The notes beneath the pieces were generated by a model. The model made no database searches, was not told the origin of the DNA, and saw only the letters and a list, made by a program, of their open reading frames with translations. Below are positions 33,731-41,969 of a DNA stretch of 49,610 nucleotides, piece after piece. Source of the DNA: a virus; IMG/VR virus record IMGVR_UViG_3300021960_000115, positions 1 to 49,610 of that record. One strand, written 5' to 3'. The position numbers and the translations under genes are program-made. Numbering within the stretch: position 1 is the stretch's first letter; every line of letters begins with the position of its first letter.

Positions 33731-34522
33731 TTAGCGACCTCTAAACGAGGCTTGTGCCAAGAGCCGGTCCCTGATCTGTGCATACTGATCCATCGACATG
33801 TTGGCAATGTCTGCCGAGGTCAATGTCTGCTGCTCCGTCATATTCTCCAATGGCCCAATTGGGGTTGATCCCGTCGCCGGGACTCCCCTCAGACGCTGCT
33901 GCTGTTGCGGCATAGCCTGTTGGATGTTCTCCACAATAGCAGATGTACGAGCAACAACTGCCGAAATTGCGCTTTCAATTTCATCTTCTGAATTTCCCTT
34001 AATGAAGTCCAGAAGTTCCGGCATAATGTTGTCTTGCTCTTCTGCAATGCGGCGTGACTTGTACGACTCAAGTTCTTGGTAGCGACGCTCCTGATCTAGG
34101 ACCGCCTTCTGAGCCTCAGCCTCCTGCTGGAGTGCGTTGAACTTCTCTTCCCACTCCATTTGGGCTGTGTTAATGCGCTGCTGGAACTCGTCTTCTTTCT
34201 TAGACAGAAGTTCCTTAGCAGACATTTCCTCCTCTTCACGGAGGCGACGCTCTTCTGCTTCCTTAGCAGCGGCTTCCTCAGCGAGGCGCTTTTGCTCTTC
34301 GCGCTCGTGATTGAAGATCTCAACCTGCTCTTGCAACTTGTTGATCTTGTCGTACAACTTGTCCTTTTCCTGACGACGGATCGCTTCCACTTCGTCCTCG
34401 GAGAACATCCGAGCGTTCTTAGCGCGTTGGGTCTCCTGAACAGGGGCCGTGGCCTCCTGCTCAACAGGAGCCGTCACAGGGTTATCAATGGTGACAGAGT
34501 CACCGGTTTCATTAACTGCCAT
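33731..34522 (-). CDS. capsid scaffold/assembly protein
   Basis: 263 aa. Long charged coiled coil from about residue 40 to 160 (MFSEDEVEAIRRQEKDKLYD, KINKLQEQVEIFNHEREEQK, EERRLREEEEMSAKELLSKK) and a C-terminal helical tail (MSMDQYAQIRDRLLAQASF). Placed between portal and capsid genes, as scaffolds are. Such proteins guide shell assembly and then leave. No protease signature. Confidence 0.85.
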   Translation of the reverse strand: MAVNETGDSVTIDNPVTAPVEQEATAPVQETQRAKNARMFSEDEVEAIRRQEKDKLYDKINKLQEQVEIFNHEREEQKRLAEEAAAKEAEERRLREEEEMSAKELLSKKEDEFQQRINTAQMEWEEKFNALQQEAEAQKAVLDQERRYQELESYKSRRIAEEQDNIMPELLDFIKGNSEDEIESAISAVVARTSAIVENIQQAMPQQQQRLRGVPATGSTPIGPLENMTEQQTLTSADIANMSMDQYAQIRDRLLAQASFRGR

Positions 34523-34574
34523 TGTTAATACCTCACGTTGTCGTGCTGATGTGTCTGAAATAGATTCCCGTTAG

Positions 34575-36266
34575 TCAGTCCGTGTCAGGCACACGTCGTT
34601 GAGCCAAGTTGGCTCCGTATGCCCGCTGCGCCAATTGATTAACTATGTCACCGGAGGGGTTAACCCCCGGCATCACTCCCGATCCCTCTTGTGCGGAACC
34701 GGCAGATGTTACGTTAGAGCCGCCTGCGCTCTTTGTCTCTGAAGCAGGCTGCGCTCCGTCAGGTGTAACCATACCAGTAATTGCCATCACCGATGCGGCT
34801 ATCTGAGCATTAATTAGTTCAAGAGCACCTTGGTCCATCGCGTCGTCACGCAACTCTTCGGAGACCTCGGCCATCTTCTCGTTGGGGAACTCTTCGCCAA
34901 GGGCGCGGAGAGCACCACGCTTAGACTCCAGACCCATCGCCATCTTCGCCTGCAACTCGTTGAGTTTGATCAACTGGTCGACAGGGAGCGGGTCCGGCCA
35001 GTGGATGGAGGTCTGGTACGTATTCGGATCGCGAGGATCAAGCATCTGCAACTGGTCAGGCTCGGGGAACGTAGCCTCGGCGGGATTCCACATAAGAGAC
35101 TCTGGCTCATGGACGGCCTGCGTACGGATGATCAACTCGTTCAACTGCACGAGACCCTTAGAGAAGTGGGTCCGCTTCATGTGGTAGCGGTTCATCATTG
35201 GCTGATACTGAATAGCCAACGCAACACCCGAGGTGTTAGAAATCGGTTGTGTCTTACCGAGAGCAGTCTCAGGCACACCAGTGATCTCGTGCATCGCCTG
35301 CTTGATGACCTGTACGTAGTTCAGCGCACCTGCCATCTCACCGCTGGACTCAAGGTTGTACACCCGAGCCTTGTCAGGAAGACCGGCCCACACCTTCTTG
35401 GCACCACGCTCCAACTGTGAAGCCTTGGCACCAGTGATGATCGTCACGGGGGCGCTGTGGTAGTTGATGATGTCCGAAATCTCAGTCATCTTCTCGTTCA
35501 ACTCTCGGTTGAGCGGAATGATGTCCCAGATGTCAGCCTGCCCCCACGGGGACGACGAGATGCTGACGTTAGGGATATGGATGACCGGCACCTTGCCGAT
35601 GGGGTTCTCATATTGATCAATCAACTCATCGTTGATGTACTGCTCCACCGTCTCATCGGTGAGGATCTCAGTGAAGGTGTAAACCTGACGAGTGCCCTCA
35701 GGGCTGGTGCCCCAGAACCGGTATTTCAACTTGAACCTGAGGATGCGATCCCTGTCGTGGGGGTGATACTCGGGGAAGCAGTGGGCGGGGTTCAGCGGAA
35801 TGATACGGGTACGCCCAGCGTGGACGACTCCGAGAGTGTCCTGCCATGGCTGTTCATACGCCACCTTAACGAAGCAGTCGCCAGTAACACCGGCCAACTG
35901 CCCCATCTCCCAGAGCACCTTGCCCTTGTTGTTGTCTACCTCCCACACCTTCTGAAGAACGTGGGGGATGATCGCACCATTGGCCTCGGGGGTCTTGAAC
36001 TGGACGCCTTTGCCAAAGCAGAAGTTCGTGATGTAGTCCGCCATAGTGCGGACGTAGTTCAACGCGAGATTAGGCTCGCCCATCTCACGACGGTGCGACC
36101 AGTGGTGACCGAGATACCAAGCCCAGCAGGCGGCGTAGCGGTTCAGACGGGGACCATGAACCTCAAACTCTTCGTCAGCAAGTTCGACAAGACCGAGGGG
36201 GGAGATGGCAACCGTAAGGTCGCTAGAACTCGCTCTATAACTTGGTGACCAAAAATCAACTGGCAC
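34575..36266 (-). CDS. portal protein (SPP1 gp6-like)
   Basis: 563 aa, GTG start with SD GGGAG 6 bases upstream. Portal marks: NYVRTMADYITNFCFGKGVQ near the N-terminus, the crown/clip region (TFTEILTDETVEQYINDELI, GKVPVIHIPNVSI), then MHEITGVPETALGKTQPISN and TSGVALAIQYQPMM, the stem helix block of SPP1-type portals. Forms the 12-fold ring at the head vertex for DNA packaging. C-terminal 70 residues are Gly/Ser-rich. Confidence 0.9.
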   Translation of the reverse strand: MPVDFWSPSYRASSSDLTVAISPLGLVELADEEFEVHGPRLNRYAACWAWYLGHHWSHRREMGEPNLALNYVRTMADYITNFCFGKGVQFKTPEANGAIIPHVLQKVWEVDNNKGKVLWEMGQLAGVTGDCFVKVAYEQPWQDTLGVVHAGRTRIIPLNPAHCFPEYHPHDRDRILRFKLKYRFWGTSPEGTRQVYTFTEILTDETVEQYINDELIDQYENPIGKVPVIHIPNVSISSSPWGQADIWDIIPLNRELNEKMTEISDIINYHSAPVTIITGAKASQLERGAKKVWAGLPDKARVYNLESSGEMAGALNYVQVIKQAMHEITGVPETALGKTQPISNTSGVALAIQYQPMMNRYHMKRTHFSKGLVQLNELIIRTQAVHEPESLMWNPAEATFPEPDQLQMLDPRDPNTYQTSIHWPDPLPVDQLIKLNELQAKMAMGLESKRGALRALGEEFPNEKMAEVSEELRDDAMDQGALELINAQIAASVMAITGMVTPDGAQPASETKSAGGSNVTSAGSAQEGSGVMPGVNPSGDIVNQLAQRAYGANLAQRRVPDTD

Positions 36267-36308
36267 TATGTGCTCCCGTCAGACGTACGTACTTAAGAGA
36301 ATAGCAGA

Positions 36309-36476
36309 CTACTTACTGCTCTTCTTCTTCTTGGAGGCGTTCATGTTATCTACGAGATTCGGATAAGGACGACCAGCCTTCTTGGCTGAGGCCTTAGCCT
36401 TAGCCTTCTGTGAAGGGGTCAACTTCTTATCTTTTTTTGTAGGATCTTTCTTCTCCCAAACCTTCTTCTCAGCCAT
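36309..36476 (-). CDS. small Lys-rich protein with GRPYPN motif
   Basis: 55 aa; MAEKKVWEKKDPTKKDKKLT at the start, then a Lys/Ala run and AGRPYPNLVDNMNASKKKKS at the end. Its ATG shares a base with the previous stop (TAATG). Very basic. The GRPYPN-L-x-DNM motif recurs in small phage proteins near portal or terminase genes. It could bind DNA or the packaging motor. Function unknown. Confidence 0.7.
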   Translation of the reverse strand: MAEKKVWEKKDPTKKDKKLTPSQKAKAKASAKKAGRPYPNLVDNMNASKKKKSSK

Positions 36477-36739
36477 TACTTCTTCCCTCGGTTTCTAGCC
36501 CTGTTAGCGCTGGGGTCTTCCTTAACCAACTTCCCGTCCTTGGTGTGGGACAGGTCCTTGCCACCCTTACCGTCCATGCCACGATCACGGCGGGCCTGCT
36601 TTAACTCCGTACGCTTCTTGCGCTGCTCAGGCTTCTGGTTGAACTCCTTGTTATAGGCGTCCTTCTTAGCCTTGGCGTCGGGGTTGTTGCGGTAATACTG
36701 GGCGCTCTTGCGCGGGGACGCGCTCTTGCGTGGTGCCAT
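36476..36739 (-). CDS. basic small protein beside the portal gene
   Basis: 87 aa from the ATG at 36739 (TAATG overlap). SAQYYRNNPDAKAKKDAYNK, KPEQRKKRTELKQARRDRGM, GKDLSHTKDGKLVKED, ANRARNRGKK. A small family known from marine phages next to packaging genes; the K-x-P-E-Q-x-K-K-R and A-N-R-A-R-N-R ends are typical. Basic enough for nucleic acid binding. Function unknown. Confidence 0.75.
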   Translation of the reverse strand: MAPRKSASPRKSAQYYRNNPDAKAKKDAYNKEFNQKPEQRKKRTELKQARRDRGMDGKGGKDLSHTKDGKLVKEDPSANRARNRGKK

Positions 36740-37044
36740 TACCACTTCACCTTGTCAGCCCAGTACGCGGCGCTCATTTTGCCTTTGGCGATGTTGGCAC
36801 CGTGACGGGCCTTGAAGGACGCACGCTTCTTCGTCATCTTTTCAGACTCGCCAGCCTTGGGCTTACCAGCGGTCTTGGCCCCCTGCTCACCGAAGCGGAT
36901 CAACTTGACCGTGTCGCCTTCCTTAGCCAGCACAGCGTGCGACTTGGTGGCGTGGCCGGGAGTCTTCTTAGGCTTGTTGTAGCCCTCAAAGGTGATCCCT
37001 CCGCGAGTGTACTTACTGCTCTTGCTATCTTTCTTCTCAGCCAT
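36739..37044 (-). CDS. DUF6321-like small protein
   Basis: 101 aa from ATG 37044. GHATKSHAVLAKEGDTVKLI, RFGEQGAKTAGKPKAGESEK and KRASFKARHGANIAKGKMSA, AYWADKVKW. This conserved text (VKLIRFGxQG, SFKARHxxNIAKG, SAAYWAxKVKW) marks a family found in many environmental phages, which I associate with DUF6321. Four overlapping basic genes (36309-37044) form a small unit between exonuclease and portal. Function unknown. Confidence 0.75.
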   Translation of the reverse strand: MAEKKDSKSSKYTRGGITFEGYNKPKKTPGHATKSHAVLAKEGDTVKLIRFGEQGAKTAGKPKAGESEKMTKKRASFKARHGANIAKGKMSAAYWADKVKW

Positions 37045-37052
37045 AACCTCTC

Positions 37053-37826
37053 CTACAAGGTGGTGTTGGTAACTCGTTCGATGAGTTTGTTGTCCTTGGT
37101 GTACCCGCCACATCCCTTACACTGCATGATGCGGTACTTACCGGTACGGGTCATATAGTAGCGGTTTATCACTAGGTCGTCGTGGCCACAGCGGGGGCAA
37201 GCGTCCAAATCTCCATCGTAAAGACCCTGATGTGGGTGGGTCTTGATCCACGGCAGAAGCCGCTCGTACACCTGCTCTGTCAGCACAACGTCCTGCATGT
37301 TGTACTTCTTCATGGTGCGCCACGACTTGTCGTCGTTACGCATACAGCCCACCCATAGGTCAAAGCCATCGTGCTGAAGTTTGGAGCCGATACCCAACTC
37401 CACAGCGACGTGCTGGAGTTTGTTGGAGGCGAACTTGAACCGCTGCTTGACCACCTGCATCAAGTCGATGTCCACGTAATGAGAGGGTGGGGGCATCCCC
37501 GCCAGCACGAACTCTCGGTTGAGATGCTTCATGTCGAAGGACTTGCTGTTGTATCCGACAACGGCATCAGCCTCGTCCAACATCTTCCACGCCTGCTCAA
37601 CCATGGCGTCATGACCATCGTGGTAGTCACTGGCGAAGTGAACCTTCTTCTCTCCGTACCACTTCGCTGCCCATGAGATGACCGTGCCGAACTCCTCAAC
37701 TTGGTTGAGGCCGACGTTCTGATCCCACAGTCCCCATACGTAAGCGAGACTGGGGCGCGTCTCAATGTCAATGGTGAGTATCTTGATTCCCAAGTGACTA
37801 CCTTCCTGATATACGCACTCAGACAA
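37053..37826 (-). CDS. DnaQ-like 3'-5' exonuclease with C-terminal zinc ribbon
   Basis: 257 aa. DEDDy-type exonuclease motifs: ILTIDIET (D20, E22), DAVVGYNSKSFDMKHLNREF (about 85-105) and YNMQDVVLTEQVYE (about 173-186). Residues 213-243 hold CPRCG and CKGCG, a zinc ribbon that may bind nucleic acid. It likely degrades or trims DNA or RNA ends. It lies within the packaging block, between terminase and portal genes. No polymerase domain is attached. Confidence 0.82.
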   Translation of the reverse strand: MSECVYQEGSHLGIKILTIDIETRPSLAYVWGLWDQNVGLNQVEEFGTVISWAAKWYGEKKVHFASDYHDGHDAMVEQAWKMLDEADAVVGYNSKSFDMKHLNREFVLAGMPPPSHYVDIDLMQVVKQRFKFASNKLQHVAVELGIGSKLQHDGFDLWVGCMRNDDKSWRTMKKYNMQDVVLTEQVYERLLPWIKTHPHQGLYDGDLDACPRCGHDDLVINRYYMTRTGKYRIMQCKGCGGYTKDNKLIERVTNTTL

Positions 37827-37838
37827 GCATAGCCTGTC

Positions 37839-38069
37839 TTAGCGTCGGCAACGGGTATACCCGTCGTCAAAGCAGTACCGACGCCGCCTCGCGTACCCGG
37901 CAATGGCGTACGGAGAAACAGGAAGCGGGACATCCTCAGTACCAGTTAATTCACCCCCAGCATCGGTGGATGCCTCACCTGCATCACCGGAGGAGGTGGT
38001 GGTACTAGAAGATGCCCCGCTTCCCGAGGTAGCGGCAGAACCGCTAGCGGCGGACGAGCCGCCGGTCAT
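37839..38069 (-). CDS. Ser/Gly-rich small protein
   Basis: 76 aa, not recognised. N-terminal 35 residues are Ser/Gly/Thr/Ala-rich (GGSSAASGSAATSGSGASSS), then an acidic link and a basic end (YAIAGYARRRRYCFDDGYTR). The ATG lies 2 bases after the previous stop, which supports expression by coupling. Probably unstructured; could be a virion or scaffold-like accessory protein. Confidence 0.55.
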   Translation of the reverse strand: MTGGSSAASGSAATSGSGASSSTTTSSGDAGEASTDAGGELTGTEDVPLPVSPYAIAGYARRRRYCFDDGYTRCRR

Positions 38070-38071
38070 GG

Positions 38072-38485
38072 TCAGCCGTCAACACGAACCGGGTTGGGCC
38101 GGTTCATGTGCATACCGGAGTTGGCGGCGACCTCAAAGGTCGGCATACCATCACCAGCGACGGTGCCCGTCACGAAGTCGGAGAGCACGCCGGGAGCCTC
38201 AATCCACGAGGCCGAGCCGACGTGGGCACGCTCGCGCATCGTCTGCTCCGGGTACTTGAAGAACATCTCTCGGTTGTTGTGGTTCATACGCATGGGCGAT
38301 GGAGCCGTGTCGGCATACGCACCCTGCATGAAGTCGTTGGGAACGTCAGTGTCGCTCTCAATGCCTTCCCGAAAACGCTGGGGGCCACGGTTACCCGGGA
38401 TGCTCGGGGCCATAACGCGCTCAAAGACGTTACGCATGGCCTCGGGGTACGGGTTCTGCGGGGCGATAGTCGGGTTCATGTCCAT
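38072..38485 (-). CDS. protein of unknown function in the packaging block
   Basis: 137 aa. NPYPEAMRNVFERVMAPSIP, GIESDTDVPNDFMQGAYADT, FFKYPEQTMRERAHVGSASW and MPTFEVAANSGMHMNRPNPV. Rich in Met, Asn and Pro; probably a virion-associated protein. SD GGAGG 11 bases before the ATG and a promoter above it suggest it opens a late transcription unit. No family recognised. Confidence 0.65.
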   Translation of the reverse strand: MDMNPTIAPQNPYPEAMRNVFERVMAPSIPGNRGPQRFREGIESDTDVPNDFMQGAYADTAPSPMRMNHNNREMFFKYPEQTMRERAHVGSASWIEAPGVLSDFVTGTVAGDGMPTFEVAANSGMHMNRPNPVRVDG

Positions 38486-38523
38486 AAAGAGGAAACCTCC
38501 GTGTAGGTACTTACGATTGCAAT

Positions 38524-38535
38524 GGTAGCACTACC
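38524..38535 (-). promoter_or_regulatory. operator-like palindrome GGTAG-CA-CTACC
   Basis: A 12-base perfect palindrome that covers the predicted start of transcription (about 38533) of the promoter after the terminase gene. A similar palindrome, GGTAA-CT-TTACC, lies before the gene at 42481-42762. Confidence 0.35.
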
Positions 38536-38539
38536 CCGT

Positions 38540-38570
38540 ATTGTATGCCTCAGTTTTACGCCTTATTCAA
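38540..38570 (-). promoter_or_regulatory. candidate late promoter after terL
   Basis: Minus strand TTGAAT (38565-38570), 19-base spacer, TACAAT (38540-38545). The -35 overlaps the terminase stop codon. The unusual 19-base spacer recurs in the lysis promoter at 648-678. It could drive the head gene block. Confidence 0.4.
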
Positions 38571-40134
38571 AAAACGGGTTCTCATACACTGTAACAGTTG
38601 GCATGACATCCTGCACCGTCATAGCGCACGCAATAGCAAGAGAATCTGGGTAGTCGTCAAAGGCCCCACGCTCGTCTGGAGCGGCTGCTAGCAGGTAGGG
38701 GCCGCGATTCACCTTCTCTAGGTCAGCCATCTGTTGGTTGAACTTCTTCCAACGCTTGGTGCGGCGGGCCTTGCTATGGCCGGGGACGATCAACTGGTCG
38801 CGTTGGATCAACTGCGTCAGGTGAGTCCATCGCTCATTCTGTGCTTTTGCATCAGATGAAACTGCGATAACTTCGATGTCTGGGAGAAGAATCTGAAGGC
38901 GTTCGGCCACTGCACCTCCGACACCTTGCGCGTCCACCCCGATCCTGTATACGTCATAGTTACGACGAACATCGATGATCTCAAAGTACTGCGTCTCCCA
39001 TTCGACGTTGTTGATCTCGTGCCAGTTCAACACTCTATGTTCAAAGAACCCGAACGGATCTGGGTGATCCCAGTCAACCCACACGGGAGTAATCACAGTC
39101 GAGTCGTTAGTACGGGCAACGTCTATACCAACAACTATTGGAGTCTTCCACCATTCGTGTACCAGTGGCATACTTGGATCGTACATACGTTCAAGTCTGT
39201 CTTCAGACACAAACATACCTTTTTCAAGCATCCATCTATTGCAGTATGACATCTGGAACTCATCTGAGTCCTCACCAATGCGTAACTTCTCCTTGGCGAT
39301 GAAGGAGGCGTAGTTGGAGTTGTACTTAGCCGCCATCCTCCAGTCGTACTCGTGGTGATGGACCTTGTGGCCGCGAGCGTTGATATCACGACGCTTGTTG
39401 TACTGGATGGCGTTGTAGAAGTACGACTTGTAACGCTGGGCCGTACCGCCCAACACGATGCTCCCGTTATTCCACGCAAGCATGGGCTTGATCGACTTGG
39501 CGATCATGACCTCGTCGGCTTCCTGAGCCTCGTCAATGAACGCGAAGTGGTAGGTCTTAGATTCGATCTTGGCCTTAGGGTTACAAGTCTGCATACGGCA
39601 GAGCGAGCCAGACTTCTTCAGCGTGATGATCTTGCCCTTACCGCGACCGCCGCCACCCGTGGCCTTGTCATCGATGTCGGGATCAAGGAGGAAGTTCATA
39701 GCGTGCTCGCTGGTCAACTTGCTGACCACACGTCCGAACACGGTGTCTGCCTGCTCCTCGGTGGGGGCGAACACGCCCACCCAGAAGCCCTTCTCAAACT
39801 TCTTCAGCCACGTCGGGTACACGTTGGACAGACGTGGAAGAATCACCATGAGACCAGCGATGAGGTTGGATACCACCTCAGACTTGCCGCTCTGACGGGT
39901 GGCAATCAGGGTTTTCTCCTCGCCATCTCCGAGAACGATTGACTCAACAAAAGAGTAGGCGATAGGCAACTGATACGGGAAGAACTTAACGTCGCAGAAC
40001 TCTTCAATAAAAAGTATTAACTTCTTAACGAGATCGTCTACGAACTCAGCAGTAGTCTCATCCAGATCATCATCTACCTCTGGAACGTCGTCTACTTCTT
40101 CATATTCTTCTACGTAGTCAAGAGTCTCACTCAC
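38563..40134 (-). CDS. terL: terminase large subunit
   Basis: 523 aa, GTG start overlapping the previous stop (GTGAGTGA). ATPase: Walker A-type TLIATRQSGKSE (about 75-86) and Walker B FAFIDEAQEAD (about 205-215). Nuclease (RNase H fold): VGIDVARTNDST, RIGVDAQGVGGAVAE, DDYPDSLAIAC provide the acidic metal ligands. It pumps and cuts phage DNA through the portal. The N-terminus is very acidic. No clear small terminase gene is seen; a candidate could be the gene at 40127. Confidence 0.95.
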   Translation of the reverse strand: MSETLDYVEEYEEVDDVPEVDDDLDETTAEFVDDLVKKLILFIEEFCDVKFFPYQLPIAYSFVESIVLGDGEEKTLIATRQSGKSEVVSNLIAGLMVILPRLSNVYPTWLKKFEKGFWVGVFAPTEEQADTVFGRVVSKLTSEHAMNFLLDPDIDDKATGGGGRGKGKIITLKKSGSLCRMQTCNPKAKIESKTYHFAFIDEAQEADEVMIAKSIKPMLAWNNGSIVLGGTAQRYKSYFYNAIQYNKRRDINARGHKVHHHEYDWRMAAKYNSNYASFIAKEKLRIGEDSDEFQMSYCNRWMLEKGMFVSEDRLERMYDPSMPLVHEWWKTPIVVGIDVARTNDSTVITPVWVDWDHPDPFGFFEHRVLNWHEINNVEWETQYFEIIDVRRNYDVYRIGVDAQGVGGAVAERLQILLPDIEVIAVSSDAKAQNERWTHLTQLIQRDQLIVPGHSKARRTKRWKKFNQQMADLEKVNRGPYLLAAAPDERGAFDDYPDSLAIACAMTVQDVMPTVTVYENPFFE

Positions 40135-40375
40135 TTGACTGTCGTCTTTCTACTACGGTCCATAACGCAACCATAGCGTCTACGCAGAGGGTAACTTCCT
40201 CTGCGGGGCCTCCGTTGTGACGCCAGTTATCCAACGCCTGATGTAGTGAGATAGCGATGGAGTCCAGATGCGCGGGGGCATCTGACGGGTGAATCGACTC
40301 AGCCCTCTTGATGTACGAGGGGTTTATCTGTCGTTGCTCGCTTGCCCCACGCCCGAATCTGTTTCGCATCTTCAT
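40127..40375 (-). CDS. small protein upstream of terminase
   Basis: 82 aa. GASEQRQINPSYIKRAESIH, SIAISLHQALDNWRHNGGPA and EEVTLCVDAMVALWTVVERR: two or three helices. Position suggests a small terminase-type or packaging accessory protein, but there is no DNA-binding motif to prove it. Its first 77 bases overlap the membrane protein gene in another frame; a shorter form with a later start is possible. Confidence 0.5.
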   Translation of the reverse strand: MKMRNRFGRGASEQRQINPSYIKRAESIHPSDAPAHLDSIAISLHQALDNWRHNGGPAEEVTLCVDAMVALWTVVERRQSSE

Positions 40376-40664
40376 CTAACTCCCTGCCGTCGACCTGATC
40401 TAACAGGCCGTTGGCTCTACTTGTTAATATCCCAATTTGGAACGTGTACCTACCAGCACGAAACTGTAGACCCGTACCCCTCCACCACGGGGGCGCGGTC
40501 TGGCGCATGAACGCCCGAGTTATTACTCTCGTCCCACGCACGCCGTTGTTTCTGGTTATCCAGTACAGACGTACACTTTGCAGGTACTGGATGCGGTTCA
40601 TGGTGTCTCGGAATAGTAGATAAGCACCAATAGCAAAGACCACAACAATTAGTAAGTAAATCAT
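40299..40664 (-). CDS. membrane-anchored small protein
   Basis: 121 aa from the ATG at 40664, which overlaps the previous stop (TGATGA). The first 18 residues (MIYLLIVVVFAIGAYLLF) form one transmembrane helix. The rest is basic and soluble (RTRVITRAF-type, GTGLQFRAGRYTFQIGILTS). Likely faces the cytoplasm or the wall side. It stands with other small membrane proteins (41125) near the packaging block. Function unknown. Confidence 0.6.
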   Translation of the reverse strand: MIYLLIVVVFAIGAYLLFRDTMNRIQYLQSVRLYWITRNNGVRGTRVITRAFMRQTAPPWWRGTGLQFRAGRYTFQIGILTSRANGLLDQVDGRELDEDAKQIRAWGKRATTDKPLVHQEG

Positions 40665-41128
40665 CACGCATTAATGCTCGGCATTACTCCATACACGTAC
40701 TGTGAGTACTGATCTCCATTAAATAACTTATTATGAGAAAACATATTCAAAACAGAGTTTACGTAACGACCCGCTGAACTTGCTGATACTAAATCAGTAT
40801 ACACAGTTACGGGTACCTCGTGATAAATCCAAGGTGTCTTCCCGTTTGCCCAAGTCATTAATAACTTATTATCTGGATAATGGTAACGGGAGGCAGCGCA
40901 TCTAGTGGACTCAAACGTATAAACATCAGAAACAACTTCGCCATCTGGCCCTAGTCCTCTAGCGTCACCAAAAGCATTGCGTCCAATTATATCTAGTTCT
41001 AGAGAACCCTGACCTGTCTCTGGGTCACCATAACGGGGACGCAGGGCGCGTCCCGACGTTCCTTGGAACGGATTGTCTCGGCTGTAGGGGACGGTTGGTC
41101 GCCACGGATAGTTTTCGCTGTCGCTCAT
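40664..41128 (-). CDS. KTSC-domain protein
   Basis: 154 aa. The C-terminal half has the KTSC pattern: STRCAASRYHYPDNKLLMTW, ANGKTPWIYHEVPVTVYTDL and SASSAGRYVNSVLN (S-x-x-I-x-x-x-x-Y, 'F-x-G-x-x-Y-x-Y-x-x-VP', 'a.S.G.y.n'). KTSC is a small domain of lysyl-tRNA-synthetase-type origin, of unclear role. The N-terminal half is Pro/Gly-rich. ATGA overlaps with both neighbours. Virion or host-takeover role unknown. Confidence 0.7.
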   Translation of the reverse strand: MSDSENYPWRPTVPYSRDNPFQGTSGRALRPRYGDPETGQGSLELDIIGRNAFGDARGLGPDGEVVSDVYTFESTRCAASRYHYPDNKLLMTWANGKTPWIYHEVPVTVYTDLVSASSAGRYVNSVLNMFSHNKLFNGDQYSQYVYGVMPSINA

Positions 41129-41322
41129 TGTTCCTTATCTAAGTGCCATTCGATGTGGTGGTCAAGTCGCTGGTCGATCTTGTCGACTTTCTTATCAATC
41201 GACTGTAGCACCTCAGAGTTGCGGGCGTGGTCTCGGTTGTTCTCTCTCCGCGTCTTCTCAATCAAGAGGGCGATCAGACCACCGGGGGCGAGGACGGTAG
41301 CGAGGATGCCGAGCCAGTTCAC
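41125..41322 (-). CDS. small membrane protein with coiled coil
   Basis: 65 aa, GTG start in a GTGA overlap. One hydrophobic helix (WLGILATVLAPGGLIALLI) and then a charged coiled coil (EVLQSIDKKVDKIDQRLDHH). Resembles small DUF2746-type phage membrane proteins and holin-like accessory proteins. Could take part in lysis timing; not proven. Confidence 0.6.
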   Translation of the reverse strand: MNWLGILATVLAPGGLIALLIEKTRRENNRDHARNSEVLQSIDKKVDKIDQRLDHHIEWHLDKEQ

Positions 41323-41711
41323 GTCCGAGCCACCAGAGCGGTGGGGACGCCATCGGAGTCCATGGGGGTCAGGTTGTTGTAGGTACTGACGACCAACTTG
41401 CCGTGAACGACGACGGTCTCTGCCAGAGGGGTGGAGGTGAGGAGGGCAGACCGGCTGACGGTGGCCACCAGATCCCAGTCGTACTCTCCATCAGCGAGCC
41501 ACTCGGTGTTGTTGGCGGTCATGGTGAGGAGCAGACCACCCTCTGAGGTGATGGTCACCGGCAGGATGTAGATGGTGCTTCCGATCTTGATGGAGGCGTC
41601 AGCCTCTACGGGGACGCGCTTCCTGCGGGTTCTGCGATCCTTCGGGATAATCAACCGTTCCCAAGGCTCGCCCCGGTCGACGGTGTAGTTCAACACGGCT
41701 CTAGTTGACAT
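41319..41711 (-). CDS. beta-rich structural protein (Ig-like)
   Basis: 130 aa from ATG 41711, chosen because GGAGG stands 7 bases upstream; the frame is open to 41741. KRVPVEADASIKIGSTIYIL, ITSEGGLLLTMTANNTEWLA, DGEYDWDLVATVSRSALLTS. An Ig-like 'linear text then DG-x-Y-x-W-D-L' pattern similar to BppU-type domains and to 32175-32531. First gene of the leftward block. Function unknown. Confidence 0.65.
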   Translation of the reverse strand: MSTRAVLNYTVDRGEPWERLIIPKDRRTRRKRVPVEADASIKIGSTIYILPVTITSEGGLLLTMTANNTEWLADGEYDWDLVATVSRSALLTSTPLAETVVVHGKLVVSTYNNLTPMDSDGVPTALVART

Positions 41712-41827
41712 GGAGCGGCCTCCGTAGTTACTTGCGGACATACATATTATGGCTGATAGATTCTACCTTGGGAGCCTGCTCAGGGGGCCTTTTACTTTTT
41801 CTTGGGGCCTCCTATTGACAGGCTCGC

Positions 41828-41833
41828 TATAAT
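41828..41833 (+). promoter_or_regulatory. -10 box (TATAAT) for the plus-strand gene
   Basis: Perfect TATAAT followed by GG; predicted start near 41840, giving a 130-base leader. The TTGACA at 41815-41820 leaves only 7 bases, so it is not the matching -35; TTGGGG at 41802 would leave 20. Confidence 0.45.
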
Positions 41834-41847
41834 GGAAGTTGTACAAG

Positions 41848-41956
41848 GGAAACGGGAAACGGAGAGAAGCCCTCTGGCCGAGCGCTTGCGCGAGGCCCAG
41901 CCCCCGTAGGGGGCGGGCTAAGGCAGACACCCTGCGGGTGTCTGCGGTTTCCAACC
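41848..41956 (+). ncRNA. structured leader RNA, candidate riboswitch-like element
   Basis: Plus-strand fold seen by eye: hairpin 1 (41874-41900, with inner GCG-CTTG-CGC), hairpin 2 (GCCCCC-GTA-GGGGGC, 41900-41914), hairpin 3 (10 perfect bp, 41923-41945, loop TGC). GTTTCC (41947-41952) can pair with GGAAAC at 41848-41853 or with the tandem copy at 41855-41860, closing all three hairpins into a four-way junction; GGTT-TCC-AACC (41946-41956) competes with this. The SD AAGGAGAAGGT follows at once. It matches no RNA family I know. Confidence 0.5.
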
Positions 41957-41969
41957 ACAAGGAGAAGGT

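Larger units (their letters stand above)
41742..41969. other. divergent regulatory region
   Basis: The longest gene-free stretch. Leftward genes start at 41711 and the only rightward gene at 41970. It holds a plus-strand TATAAT (41828-41833), a TTGACA (41815-41820) too close to pair with it, and the structured leader described separately. No convincing leftward -35/-10 pair was found; a minus-strand TAGAAT and CATAAT lie in 41745-41770. Confidence 0.5.

Noticed and set aside
41815-41833. TTGACA plus TATAAT as one promoter
   Set aside because: The spacer is only 7 bases; sigma-70-type promoters need about 17. The two hexamers cannot act as a pair.
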